The notes beneath the pieces were generated by a model. The model did no database searches. It saw only the letters and a list, made by a program, of their open reading frames with translations, and was not told the origin of the DNA. From NCBI RefSeq assembly GCF_001673405.1, contig NZ_LZLV01000111.1, positions 1 to 38,794 of the forward strand: DNA of 38,794 nucleotides, written 5' to 3'. This DNA is from Mycobacterium sp. 1245111.1. Its GTDB lineage: Bacteria > Actinomycetota > Actinomycetes > Mycobacteriales > Mycobacteriaceae. Shown here one piece after another: positions 1 through 8,498 of this stretch (within the stretch, counting starts at the first letter, position 1; every line of letters begins with the position of its first letter). A program made the translations under genes and the position numbers.

Positions 1-83
1 AGTCGGTGACGATCGCGCTGACCGCCACCACCGACGGCAAGAAGATCTTCGGCCGGGCGACCGCGTCGGCGAAGCTGGCCTAG
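1..83 (+). CDS. hadB: (3R)-hydroxyacyl-ACP dehydratase subunit HadB, C-terminal end only
   Basis: Only the last 26 codons and the TAG stop (81-83) are in the window. The reading frame starts at base 3, and the visible tail ends in ATASAKLA. The assignment rests mainly on position: the frame ends two bases before hadC and is followed by tRNA-Trp and secE, which is the hadA-hadB-hadC order known in mycobacteria. HadB is the catalytic hot-dog (MaoC-like) subunit shared by the HadAB and HadBC dehydratases of the FAS-II mycolic acid elongation cycle. The visible tail carries no catalytic residues, so identity is inferred from context plus the plausible C-terminus. Confidence 0.8.
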   Translation, partial: SVTIALTATTDGKKIFGRATASAKLA

Positions 84-85
84 CC

Positions 86-586
86 GTGGCGATCAATACC
101 GACATCCTCGGGATGGTCTGGGAGTACCCGGACAGCTTCGTGGTCGGTCGGGAACAGGTGCGCAGCTTCGCCATTGCGGTCAAAGCCGATCACCCCGCCC
201 ACTACGACGAGCAGGCCGCGGCCGACCTCGGGCACGACGACCTCGTCGTGCCGCCGACATTCGTGACGATCCTCGCCAAGCTGGTCCAGGCCGACTTCAT
301 GCGCAAGGTCGACACCGGCTACGACACGATGCAGATCGTCCAGGTCGACCAGAGGTTCGTCTTCCACCGGCCGATCCTGGTCGGCGACGAGCTGCACGCG
401 ACAATGGAGATCGACTCCGTCAACGAGCGATTCGGCGCCGACATCGTCGTCACCAGGAACACCCTGACCGACGCTCACGGCGAGGTGGTCTTGACGTCGT
501 ACACCACGGTGATGGGCCACGAGGGCGACAACTCGGTCAACCTCAAGTGGGACATGGAAAGCGGGCAGATCGTCAGGACCGCGTGA
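86..586 (+). CDS. hadC: (3R)-hydroxyacyl-ACP dehydratase subunit HadC
   Basis: The 166-residue protein has the length of M. tuberculosis HadC and closely matches it as I remember it. Matching parts are the PPTFVTILAKLVQ segment, the MQIVQVDQRFVFH core and the LKWDMESGQIVRTA end. HadC is the non-catalytic, substrate-shaping hot-dog subunit. It pairs with HadB to dehydrate long-chain 3-hydroxyacyl-AcpM late in FAS-II elongation, in the cytoplasm. The start is GTG at 86, two bases after the hadB stop, so the two genes are almost certainly co-transcribed and translationally coupled. No separate Shine-Dalgarno site is obvious, because it would lie within the end of hadB. A gap of 134 bases separates the stop from tRNA-Trp. 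Confidence 0.95.
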   Translation: MAINTDILGMVWEYPDSFVVGREQVRSFAIAVKADHPAHYDEQAAADLGHDDLVVPPTFVTILAKLVQADFMRKVDTGYDTMQIVQVDQRFVFHRPILVGDELHATMEIDSVNERFGADIVVTRNTLTDAHGEVVLTSYTTVMGHEGDNSVNLKWDMESGQIVRTA

Positions 587-720
587 TTAGTACCTGACCA
601 CTGCTCCGCTGTACACTCAAACCTCGGGGTTTTCCCAGTACCAGCGTATTTTCCCTTCCGTGGGCGAAGCGCGCGTCCTGGAAGGCCCCGACACGCGCAG
701 GTTGGCCTGCCAACCAGCGA
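587..720 (+). promoter_or_regulatory. hadC to tRNA-Trp intergenic region with a possible tRNA promoter
   Basis: This gap must hold the promoter for tRNA-Trp unless it is read through from hadC. TACACT at 612-617 fits a mycobacterial -10 box, but no convincing -35 lies at the right distance. TATTTT at 647-652 is a second possibility. A small hairpin, GTTGG/CCAAC (701-705 and 710-714), sits just before the tRNA. No terminator with a T-run follows hadC. The promoter call is weak. Confidence 0.3.
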
Positions 721-793
<73 letters not shown>

Positions 794-799
794 CAATGC

Positions 800-844
800 G
801 TCCGGTGACGATGCGGGCCGGAACGGCCCGAGGAGGAACCGGAC
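800..844 (+). promoter_or_regulatory. two-helix RNA leader motif before secE (copy 1 of 3)
   Basis: The outer stem GTCCGG (800-805) pairs with CCGGAC (839-844). The inner stem CGGGCCG (814-820) pairs with CGGCCCG (824-830) around a GAA loop. The internal loop carries TGACGATG on the left and AGGAGGAA on the right. The same architecture with the same GACGATGCGGG core recurs at 2191-2228 and 2709-2749. The fold resembles the two-helix, asymmetric-loop target of ribosomal protein L1, but I infer this and cannot test it here. Confidence 0.6.
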
Positions 845-904
845 CTGAAAAGGTGGACACTGGAAGGTGACCACTACGCACACGAATGAACGAAGGAGCA
901 TGCG

Positions 905-2180
<1,276 letters not shown>

Positions 2181-2190
2181 AGATACGGCG

Positions 2191-2228
2191 CCGGACGACG
2201 ATGCGGGAGGTCCCGCTGACGAGTCCGG
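2191..2228 (+). promoter_or_regulatory. two-helix RNA leader motif before rplK (copy 2 of 3)
   Basis: The outer stem CCGGAC (2191-2196) pairs perfectly with GTCCGG (2223-2228). The inner stem GCGGG (2203-2207) pairs with CCCGC (2212-2216) around loop AGGT. The internal loop is GACGAT on one side and TGACGA on the other. This is the most compact of three copies and lies 24 bases before the rplK start. A leader bound by L1 is the expected autoregulatory device for an rplK-rplA operon, as known in E. coli. Assignment here is by structure and position. Confidence 0.65.
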
Positions 2229-2252
2229 CCATAGAAAGGAACACCAACACTC

Positions 2253-2681
2253 ATGGCCCCGAAGAAGAAGGTCGTCGGGCTGATCAAGCTGCAGATCGAG
2301 GCCGGTGCGGCCAACCCCGCTCCGCCGGTCGGTCCGGCGCTCGGCCAGCACGGCGTCAACATCATGGAGTTCTGCAAGGCGTACAACGCCGCGACGGAAA
2401 GCCAGCGCGGCAACGTGGTGCCGGTGGAGATCACCGTCTACGAAGACCGCAGCTTCACGTTCGCGCTGAAGACGCCGCCGGCTGCCCGGCTGCTGCTCAA
2501 GGCCGCCAAGGTGGCCAAGGGCTCGCCCGAGCCGCACAAGGAGAAGGTCGCCAAGGTCACCTGGGACCAGGTCCGCGAGATCGCCGAGACGAAGAAGGCC
2601 GACCTCAACGCCAACGACATCGACGCGGCCGCCAAGATCATCGCCGGCACCGCCCGGTCGATGGGGATCACCGTCGAATAA
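2253..2681 (+). CDS. rplK: 50S ribosomal protein L11
   Basis: L11 binds 23S rRNA at the GTPase-associated centre and anchors the L10-L12 stalk base. The 142-residue protein has the usual length. It shows the N-terminal domain motif [26 protein letters not shown] (spanning residues about 12-37, proline-rich hinge included) and the C-terminal RNA-binding domain ending in ARSMGITVE. Start ATG 2253 follows GAAAGGA (2234-2240). It is flanked by two copies of the leader motif. An 8-bp hairpin (2686-2705) follows the stop without a T-run, so read-through into rplA is expected. Confidence 0.98.
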   Translation: MAPKKKVVGLIKLQIEAGAANPAPPVGPALGQHGVNIMEFCKAYNAATESQRGNVVPVEITVYEDRSFTFALKTPPAARLLLKAAKVAKGSPEPHKEKVAKVTWDQVREIAETKKADLNANDIDAAAKIIAGTARSMGITVE

Positions 2682-2685
2682 GACT

Positions 2686-2705
2686 TCGGCGGGTAATCCC
2701 GCCGA
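2686..2705 (+). promoter_or_regulatory. hairpin just after rplK
   Basis: TCGGCGGG (2686-2693) pairs perfectly with CCCGCCGA (2698-2705) around TAAT, five bases after the rplK stop. No T-run follows, so it is more likely a processing or stability element, or a weak attenuator, than an intrinsic terminator. It precedes copy 3 of the two-helix leader motif. Confidence 0.5.
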
Positions 2706-2708
2706 CGA

Positions 2709-2749
2709 GGGACGACGATGCGGGCCGATAGCGGCCCGCTGAGGAGCCC
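2709..2749 (+). promoter_or_regulatory. two-helix RNA leader motif before rplA (copy 3 of 3)
   Basis: The inner stem GCGGGCCG (2720-2727) pairs with CGGCCCGC (2732-2739) around loop ATAG. The flanks are GACGACGAT on the left and TGAGGA on the right, matching copies 1 and 2. The outer stem is weaker, only GGG (2709-2711) with CCC (2747-2749). Another small hairpin, GGGCC/GGCCC (2770-2774 and 2781-2785), lies between the motif and the rplA start. It is a candidate L1 autoregulatory site. Confidence 0.6.
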
Positions 2750-2821
2750 GACATTTGAAGTACGTGGGAGGGCCAGCTTCGGCCCGCAAACCACAACCCA
2801 ACACATGGATTGGATGTACGA

Positions 2822-3529
2822 ATGAGCAAGAACAGCAAGGCATATCGCGCGGCCCTCGAGAAGGTCGACCGCGACAATCTCTACACCCCGTTGCAGGCGG
2901 CCAAGTTGGCCAAGGAGACGTCGTCGACCAAGCAGGACTCGACCGTCGAGGTGGCGATCCGGCTCGGAGTGGACCCGCGCAAGGCCGACCAGATGGTCCG
3001 CGGCACGGTCAACCTCCCGCACGGCACCGGTAAGACCGCCCGTGTCGCGGTGTTCGCGGTTGGCGAGAAGGCCGAAGAGGCCACCGCGGCCGGCGCCGAC
3101 GTGGTCGGCAGCGACGACCTGATCGAAAAGATCCAGGGCGGCTTCCTCGACTTCGACGCCGCGATCGCGACCCCGGACCAGATGGCCAAGGTCGGCCGGA
3201 TCGCCCGCATCCTCGGCCCGCGCGGTCTGATGCCGAACCCGAAGACCGGAACCGTCACCCCGGACGTCACCAAGGCGGTGTCCGACATCAAGGGCGGAAA
3301 GATCAACTTCCGCGTCGACAAGCAGGCCAACCTTCACTTCGTGATCGGCAAGGCGTCCTTCGGCGAGCAGCAGCTCGCCGAGAACTACGGCGCAGCGATC
3401 GACGAGGTGCTGCGGCACAAGCCGTCGTCGTCCAAAGGGCGCTACCTGAAGAAGGTCACCGTGTCGACGACCAACGGACCGGGAATCCCGGTCGACCCGG
3501 CAATCACCCGCAACTTCAGCGAGGCGTGA
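2822..3529 (+). CDS. rplA: 50S ribosomal protein L1
   Basis: L1 forms the mobile L1 stalk near the E site and is a translational repressor of its own operon in many bacteria. The 235-residue protein matches the M. tuberculosis length. It shows the conserved L1 signature around [19 protein letters not shown] (about residues 125-143), then the C-terminal segment [11 protein letters not shown] 2822 (MSKNSKAY) is chosen over an in-frame TTG at 2810, because the family begins MSK. The Shine-Dalgarno site is poor (GGATTGGA, 2807-2814), which could suit control by the leader upstream. It ends the ribosomal block. Confidence 0.97.
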   Translation: MSKNSKAYRAALEKVDRDNLYTPLQAAKLAKETSSTKQDSTVEVAIRLGVDPRKADQMVRGTVNLPHGTGKTARVAVFAVGEKAEEATAAGADVVGSDDLIEKIQGGFLDFDAAIATPDQMAKVGRIARILGPRGLMPNPKTGTVTPDVTKAVSDIKGGKINFRVDKQANLHFVIGKASFGEQQLAENYGAAIDEVLRHKPSSSKGRYLKKVTVSTTNGPGIPVDPAITRNFSEA

Positions 3530-3557
3530 GCGACTTGCGGTTCACTGGGTGGTCGCT
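3529..3557 (+). terminator. weak hairpin after rplA
   Basis: AGCGAC (3529-3534) pairs with GTCGCT (3552-3557) across a 17-base loop starting at the rplA stop. There is no T-run. It may act as a weak terminator between the ribosomal operon and the separately promoted acyl-AMP ligase gene. Confidence 0.3.
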
Positions 3558-3582
3558 GACGGTCAACAGCACATCCGTCTCT

Positions 3583-3595
3583 TAGACTCGCCCTC
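3583..3595 (+). promoter_or_regulatory. -10 box for a leaderless transcript of the acyl-AMP ligase
   Basis: TAGACT (3583-3588) is followed by seven bases and then ATG 3596. A transcript starting about seven bases after the -10 box would begin at or next to the start codon. There is no Shine-Dalgarno site in this gap. TANNNT boxes at this spacing are the known signature of leaderless mRNAs in mycobacteria. The same hexamer and spacing recur before nfo at 31891. Confidence 0.6.
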
Positions 3596-5464
3596 ATGCC
3601 AGGTCCCTTGGATAACGCCGGCAGGCGGCTAGACCGGCCGCAGCTGACTGACTACCTCGACGCCGACGGCAGCATCGTGCTGCCCGAAGGCGTCAACTTG
3701 GTGACGATGCTGGACCGGCACATCGACGAGATCGCCGATGCCGTCGCGTACCGCTTCCTCGACTACTCCCGCGATTCCGACGGCGAGATGATCCAGTTGA
3801 CCTGGGCCGCGCTGGGTTCCAGGCTGCGGGCCATCGGTGCCCGTCTGCAGCAGGTCACCTCACGGGGTGACCGGGTGGCGATCCTGGCGCCGCAGGGCAT
3901 CGACTACATCGTCGGATTCTTCGCCGCGATCAAGGCCGGTGACATCGCCGTGCCGCTGTTCGCGCCGGAGTTTCCCGGGCATGCCGAGCGGCTCGACGCG
4001 GTGCTGGGCGACGCCAAGCCCTCGGTGGTCTTGACCACGGCCGGGGCGGCCGCAACCGTGCAGGAGTTCGTCCGCTCGCTGCCGCGTGCCAGGAGGCCGC
4101 GAGTGATCGCGATCGACGAAGTCCCCGACTCGGTGGGCGCGACGTTCGAACCGGTGCATCTCGACACCGACGACATCGCGTATCTGCAATACACCTCGGG
4201 GTCGACGCGGGCGCCGGTCGGTGTGGAGATCACCCACCGCGCGATCGGCACCAACGTGCTGCAGATGGTGATCTCGACCGGCATCGACTGGGACATCCGC
4301 AGCGTCAGTTGGTTACCGCTGTATCACGACATGGGCCTGCTGATGATCGTGTGCGTGGCGGTTTTCGGCACCCAGCTCACGCTGATGTCGCCGGTGGCCT
4401 TCGTCCGGCGGCCGCAACGGTGGATTCGCCAACTGGCCGCCGAGTCCAAACACGGTCCCACCTACGCCGCAGCGCCGAACTTCGCGTTCGAACTGGCCGT
4501 CGAGCGCGGGCTTCCCGACGAGGGCGAAGAGCTCGATCTGACCAATGTGGTCTCGCTGATCAACGGCTCCGAACCGGTGCGAATCGAGTCGATCGAAAAG
4601 TTCAACGCCGCGTTCGCCCCATACGGGCTGCCGCGCACCGCGGTCAAGCCGTCCTACGGCATGGCCGAGGCCACGCTTTTCGTCTCGACCATCGACCTCA
4701 CCGCCGGGGCGACGGTCGTGTACCTGGACCGCGAAGAACTGGGAGCGGGTCGTGCGATCGAGGTCCCGCGTGACGCGCCCAACGCGATCGCGCAAGTGTC
4801 GTGCGGTCGGGTGGCCCGCAGCCAGTGGGGCATCATCGTCAACGCCGAGACCGAGGCCGAAGCTCCCGACGGCGAGGTCGGCGAAATTTGGTTGCACGGC
4901 AACAACATTGGTCGGGGCTACTGGGGTCGGCCCGAAGAGACCGAGCAGGTCTTCGGCAACAAGCTGCAGCGTCGGCTGCCCACCGGCAGCCATGCCGAGG
5001 GGGCACCGAGCGACGCGACCTGGCTGCGCACCGGCGACCTCGGCGTCTACCTCCACGGCGAGCTCTACATCACCGGGCGCATCAAAGACATGATCATCAT
5101 CGACGGCCGCAACCACTACCCGCAGGACATCGAAGCCACCACGGCCGAGGCGTCGCCGCGAGTGCGATCGGGTTATGTCGCAGCGTTTTCGGTACCCGCG
5201 AACGAGGTGGCGGGCGCGCCCGCAGACGATGTCGGCGAGCGCGTGGTGATCGTCGCCGAACGGGCGCCGGGCGCCGGTCGCGCCGACCCGGAATCGGTGA
5301 TCGACGCGATCCGCGCCGCGGTGTCACGGCGGCACAGCCTTCCGCTGGCCGACGTGCTGCTGGTGGCGGCCGGCGTCATCCCGCGAACCACCAGCGGCAA
5401 GCTCGCGCGCCAGGCGTGCCGCGCCCTCTATCTCAGCGGCGAGCTAGGCCAGCGCGGCCACTAG
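3596..5464 (+). CDS. fatty acyl-AMP ligase (FAAL), FadD32-like family
   Basis: The 622-residue adenylate-forming enzyme is expected to activate a long-chain fatty acid as acyl-AMP for transfer to a carrier protein or polyketide synthase. Visible motifs are the P-loop YTSGSTRAPVGVEITH (about residues 200-215), PSYGMAEATLF (about 352-362), GYWGRPEETEQVF (about 442-454), the hinge region TGDLGVYLHGELYITGR (about 481-497) and the C-terminal TTSGKLAR with its lysine near 601. TSGSTRxPxGV and the overall length are characteristic of mycobacterial FAALs rather than acyl-CoA ligases. No polyketide synthase or acyl carrier gene is adjacent, so the acceptor is unknown. It sits between rplA and the mycolate methyltransferases, where M. 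tuberculosis has no such gene as I recall. Its stop overlaps the convergent sigma-factor stop in one CTAG. Confidence 0.88.
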   Translation: MPGPLDNAGRRLDRPQLTDYLDADGSIVLPEGVNLVTMLDRHIDEIADAVAYRFLDYSRDSDGEMIQLTWAALGSRLRAIGARLQQVTSRGDRVAILAPQGIDYIVGFFAAIKAGDIAVPLFAPEFPGHAERLDAVLGDAKPSVVLTTAGAAATVQEFVRSLPRARRPRVIAIDEVPDSVGATFEPVHLDTDDIAYLQYTSGSTRAPVGVEITHRAIGTNVLQMVISTGIDWDIRSVSWLPLYHDMGLLMIVCVAVFGTQLTLMSPVAFVRRPQRWIRQLAAESKHGPTYAAAPNFAFELAVERGLPDEGEELDLTNVVSLINGSEPVRIESIEKFNAAFAPYGLPRTAVKPSYGMAEATLFVSTIDLTAGATVVYLDREELGAGRAIEVPRDAPNAIAQVSCGRVARSQWGIIVNAETEAEAPDGEVGEIWLHGNNIGRGYWGRPEETEQVFGNKLQRRLPTGSHAEGAPSDATWLRTGDLGVYLHGELYITGRIKDMIIIDGRNHYPQDIEATTAEASPRVRSGYVAAFSVPANEVAGAPADDVGERVVIVAERAPGAGRADPESVIDAIRAAVSRRHSLPLADVLLVAAGVIPRTTSGKLARQACRALYLSGELGQRGH

Positions 5465-6675
5465 CCGCCGCACTCGACGATCCGGCGGCGCAGATAGTCG
5501 CGGCCCGGGTCAGAACCGTTGGACTCCAACGCCCTTCGATACCAGGTGAGCGCGTCGTCTGGTCGCCCCGCCCGGCGCAGTAGGTCGGCGCGCACCGAGG
5601 CGACGAGGTTGGATCGCTTGAGCCGCGGGTCGTGCGCGACCTGGTCCAGCGCGGCCAGTCCCGCGTCCGGGCCGTCGCGAAAGCCGACCGCCAGCGCCCG
5701 ATTCGCCCGCACCACGGGCGAATCGGTCATCGCGGCCAGCCGGTCGTAGGCCGTGCAGATCGTGCGCCAATCCGTCTGCTCCCACGACGGCGCGGTCGCG
5801 TGCAGTGCCGCGATCACCGCCTGTGGGAGGTAGGGGCCGGTCGACCCGTGGGCCTGCTTGAGTCGCTCCAGGCCGCGGGTGATGCGGCCGCGGTCCCAGC
5901 GGCGACGGTCCTGCTCCTCCAGCGGTACCAGCGCACCGTCGGCGTCCACCCGGGTCGCGCGCCGCGAATCATGCAGCAGCACAAGGGCGGCCAGCGCATG
6001 GGCCTCTAGTTCGGTGGGCATCAACGTGCACAGCTCGGACGCCAGCCGAACGCCCTCGTCGCACAACTCGTCGCGGATCGCCGACGGGCCGGCCGTCGAC
6101 CAGTAACCCTCGGTGAACACCGAGTAGATGCAGCTGAGCACGTGCGATGTGCGCTCGGGCAGCAGCTCTGCCGGCGGCACCCGCAGCGGGATGTTCGCGT
6201 GCCGTACCTTCGTCTTGGCCCGGGTAATACGTTGCCCCACAGCCGCTTCGGTCTGCAGCAGCGCGCGGGCGATTTCCGCGACGGTCAGCCCGGAGACCAG
6301 TCGCAGCGTCAGCGCCAGCTGCGACAGGCGGTCGAGCGCGGGATGCGCGCAGGTGAACATCATCCGCAGCTCGTCGTCGCGGACCGGGTGGACGTCCACC
6401 TCGGTGCGCCGCTGTATCTCGTCCACCACCGCCGCCAATTCCTTTCCCGGGCGCACCGTTTCGCGACGCAACCGGTCGCGGGCGCGGTTGCGCGCCACGG
6501 TGAGCACCCAACCGCCGGGGTTGTCGGGTATGCCGTCGCGCGGCCAGGTCCGCAGCGCCTCGGCAAAGGCCTCCTGAACGGCGTCCTCGGCGACGGTCAG
6601 ATCACCCGACCACCGGGCCAGCGCGGCCACGGCCGGACCCCACTCGCGCCGAAAGACGCCGTCCAGGTTGACCAT
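5461..6675 (-). CDS. ECF-type RNA polymerase sigma factor, ECF42-like with C-terminal extension
   Basis: The 404-residue protein has an N-terminal sigma-70 region 2 (residues about 8-72, with DAVQEAFAEALRTWP and WVLTVARNRARDRLRR). Region 4 follows (about 115-165, LTVAEIARALLQTEAAVGQRITRAK), then a long C-terminal part with the DUF6596-like segment YSVFTEGYWSTAGPS and TPR-like helices up to RRIVECGG. This long architecture and the YCII/DGPF gene directly upstream are hallmarks of the ECF42 group, which lacks a classical anti-sigma factor. ATG 6675 lies seven bases after the YCII stop. In-frame codons further upstream overlap the YCII gene and lack support. Targets are unknown, but autoregulation of the YCII-sigma pair is likely. 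Confidence 0.9.
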   Translation of the reverse strand: MVNLDGVFRREWGPAVAALARWSGDLTVAEDAVQEAFAEALRTWPRDGIPDNPGGWVLTVARNRARDRLRRETVRPGKELAAVVDEIQRRTEVDVHPVRDDELRMMFTCAHPALDRLSQLALTLRLVSGLTVAEIARALLQTEAAVGQRITRAKTKVRHANIPLRVPPAELLPERTSHVLSCIYSVFTEGYWSTAGPSAIRDELCDEGVRLASELCTLMPTELEAHALAALVLLHDSRRATRVDADGALVPLEEQDRRRWDRGRITRGLERLKQAHGSTGPYLPQAVIAALHATAPSWEQTDWRTICTAYDRLAAMTDSPVVRANRALAVGFRDGPDAGLAALDQVAHDPRLKRSNLVASVRADLLRRAGRPDDALTWYRRALESNGSDPGRDYLRRRIVECGG

Positions 6676-6682
6676 TCGTGGG

Positions 6683-7384
6683 TTAGAGTCCCGACACCCC
6701 GGCCAGCTGGCGCACCTCGACACCCGAAGCGGGAATCATCGACGCCAGCTTGACGGCCTCGTCGCGGTCGGCGGCCGACAACAGGTAGACACCCGTGGCG
6801 ATCTCGGCGCTCTCAGCGAACGGCCCGTCGGTCAGCAGCACCTCGCCGTCGCGCACCCGCACGGTGGTCGCCGTCGCCGGCTCGTGCAACGCCGCGCCTC
6901 CGACGATGTGATCGCCCGCGGCACCGGCGAATTCGCCGTGCCGTGCGGCTTCGGCCTCCCACTCCGGGGTGCCCGGGGCGTTGACGTTGGCCGGCGGCTC
7001 CAGCAGCAGTGCCAGCCACTGCGCCTGCGACCGCTTGGTCCACTCGGAGTCGAAGGTGTGGAAGATCGGCCGGACCTCGATGGCACCGTTCTGGGCGGCC
7101 GGGATGTCCCGGGCCAGGGCCAGCGCGTCGTCGAGGTTGTCGGCCTCGAACACGTAGTAGCCGCAGGCGATCTCCGCCGCCTCGGCGAACGGTCCGTCGG
7201 TGATCGTCGGCGCTTCGGGACCGCCGGTGATGCGCGAACCAGTTGACGACGGCAACAGCGCGTCCCCGGCGCGGATCGCCGATCCGGCTTTGGCGTGGAA
7301 ACTCTGGTAGGCCGCCATCCCAGCGGCCTGCTCGTCGGGTGTGAGCTCTCGCTCTTTGTTGATCAGCAAAGCGAGGTACTGCAT
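6683..7384 (-). CDS. tandem YCII-related (DGPF) domain protein, partner of the ECF sigma factor
   Basis: The 233-residue protein contains two YCII/DGPF domains in tandem. The first covers about residues 1-112 (MQYLALLINKE at the start, TDGPFAEAAEIACGYYVFE near 62-80). The second covers about 122-230 (QWLALLLEPP, then TDGPFAESAEIATGVYLL near 185-202). Most DGPF partners of ECF42 sigma factors are single-domain, so this is a fused or internally duplicated form. Biochemical role is unknown; the genetic association suggests it takes part in the signal for the sigma factor. ATG 7384 is chosen because GGAGG (7398-7394 region) then sits eight bases upstream. The GTG at 7393 would touch that site. 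Confidence 0.88.
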   Translation of the reverse strand: MQYLALLINKERELTPDEQAAGMAAYQSFHAKAGSAIRAGDALLPSSTGSRITGGPEAPTITDGPFAEAAEIACGYYVFEADNLDDALALARDIPAAQNGAIEVRPIFHTFDSEWTKRSQAQWLALLLEPPANVNAPGTPEWEAEAARHGEFAGAAGDHIVGGAALHEPATATTVRVRDGEVLLTDGPFAESAEIATGVYLLSAADRDEAVKLASMIPASGVEVRQLAGVSGL

Positions 7385-7435
7385 CGTGGTCACCTCCGGT
7401 AGTGAGCGAAACCCTGTGTTTCACTCTCTACCTGT

Positions 7436-7464
7436 CCGACGAACGGCGCAGCCACTATCCGACA
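7436..7464 (-). promoter_or_regulatory. candidate ECF-type promoter of the YCII-sigma operon
   Basis: On the minus strand TGTCGG (7464-7459) is followed after 17 bases by CGTCGG (7441-7436), about 50 bases before the start codon. TGTCG in the -35 region and CGTC or similar in the -10 region fit what I recall of ECF42 promoters. Downstream, an 8-base inverted repeat with one mismatch, AGCGAAAC/GTTTCACT (7405-7412 and 7418-7425), could form a leader hairpin. Assignment is by motif and position only. Confidence 0.4.
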
Positions 7465-7480
7465 GCGGCCGGAAAGAAAG

Positions 7481-8377
7481 TTACGCCGCAGCGCCCGGCT
7501 TCAGGTAGGTCACCAGGCTGACGTCCAGCATCTCCTCGGAGAAGTAGAACTCGCAGCCACGCAGGTATTTCATGTAGCGCTCGTAGACCTCTTCGGACTG
7601 GATCTCGATGGCCTTGTCCTTGTTGGCCTCGAGCGCGTCACCCCACAGATGCAGCGTCTTGATGTAGCTCTCGCGAAGCGAAATCGGTTCGGGCACAACG
7701 AATCCCGCCTTCTCGCCGTGCTCCACCATCATGCCGGTGGACGGCAGGCGACCGCCGGGGAAGATCTCGGTGAGGATGAACTTGATGAATCGGGCCGTCT
7801 CGAAGGTGATCTTCTTCCCGCGCGCATTCAGGTCGTACGGGTGGTACGCCACGCTGCTCTGCACGGTCATCCGCCCGTCGTCGGGCATGATGCTGAAGGT
7901 GTTCTTGAAGAAGTGGTCGTAGTTCTCGAACCCGAAATGCTCGAACGCCTCGATCGACACGATCCGGTCGACCGGCTGGTGGAAGTCCTCCCAGCCCTGC
8001 AGCAGCACCGTGCGTGAGCGATCGGTGTCGAGGCTGTCCAGCACCTGCTGAGCGCGGGCGTGCTGGTTTTTCGACAGCGTCAGGCCGATGACGTTGACGT
8101 CGTACTTCTCGACGGCGCGGCGCATCGTGGTGCCCCAGCCGCAACCGATGTCGAGCAGCGTCATGCCGGGCTTGAGGTCCAGCTGGTCGAGGTTCAGGTC
8201 GACCTTGGCGATCTGGGCTTCCTCGAGCGACTGGTCGTCGCTGGTGAAGTAGGCGCTGCTGTAGGTCCGCGTCGGGTCCTGGAACAGGCCGAAGAAATCG
8301 TCGGACAGGTCGTAGTGCGCCTGGATGTCCTCCGGGCGCGTCCGTGTCTGAATCGAACCGTCTTGATTCTCAGCCAT
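7481..8377 (-). CDS. mmaA4: mycolic acid methyltransferase MmaA4 (Hma)
   Basis: MmaA4 is an S-adenosylmethionine-dependent enzyme that makes the hydroxymycolate precursor of keto- and methoxymycolates at the distal position of the meromycolate chain. The 298-residue protein carries [14 protein letters not shown] (about 16-29), the SAM-binding motif LLDIGCGWG (74-82), [12 protein letters not shown] (about 138-149) and [11 protein letters not shown]. Its C-terminus, [12 protein letters not shown], is the one I recall for M. tuberculosis MmaA4 and separates it from the other paralogues, which end in QFT. Start ATG 8377 is preceded by a GA-rich site. A 121-base gap separates it from the methyltransferase upstream, so it may have its own promoter. 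Confidence 0.92.
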   Translation of the reverse strand: MAENQDGSIQTRTRPEDIQAHYDLSDDFFGLFQDPTRTYSSAYFTSDDQSLEEAQIAKVDLNLDQLDLKPGMTLLDIGCGWGTTMRRAVEKYDVNVIGLTLSKNQHARAQQVLDSLDTDRSRTVLLQGWEDFHQPVDRIVSIEAFEHFGFENYDHFFKNTFSIMPDDGRMTVQSSVAYHPYDLNARGKKITFETARFIKFILTEIFPGGRLPSTGMMVEHGEKAGFVVPEPISLRESYIKTLHLWGDALEANKDKAIEIQSEEVYERYMKYLRGCEFYFSEEMLDVSLVTYLKPGAAA

Positions 8378-8498
8378 CAGCGTGTGTAACCCTTCCCCTA
8401 CTGCCTAGGTATTACCGCACCCAGGATGCGAAAGCACAATACCCGGCTGTACCAGTCGCCGACGCAACTACATCGCTGTTAAGTGCGCGCGTCGGAAA
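8378..8498 (-). promoter_or_regulatory. gap between the two mycolate methyltransferases
   Basis: This 121-base stretch is less GC-rich than its neighbours. On the minus strand it contains TATTGT and, nearer the gene, TAATAC, either of which might be a -10 box for mmaA4. Neither has a well-placed -35. A purine-rich GGGGAAGGG lies 13 bases from the mmaA4 start and is a long-range Shine-Dalgarno candidate. No clear terminator follows the upstream gene. Confidence 0.3.
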
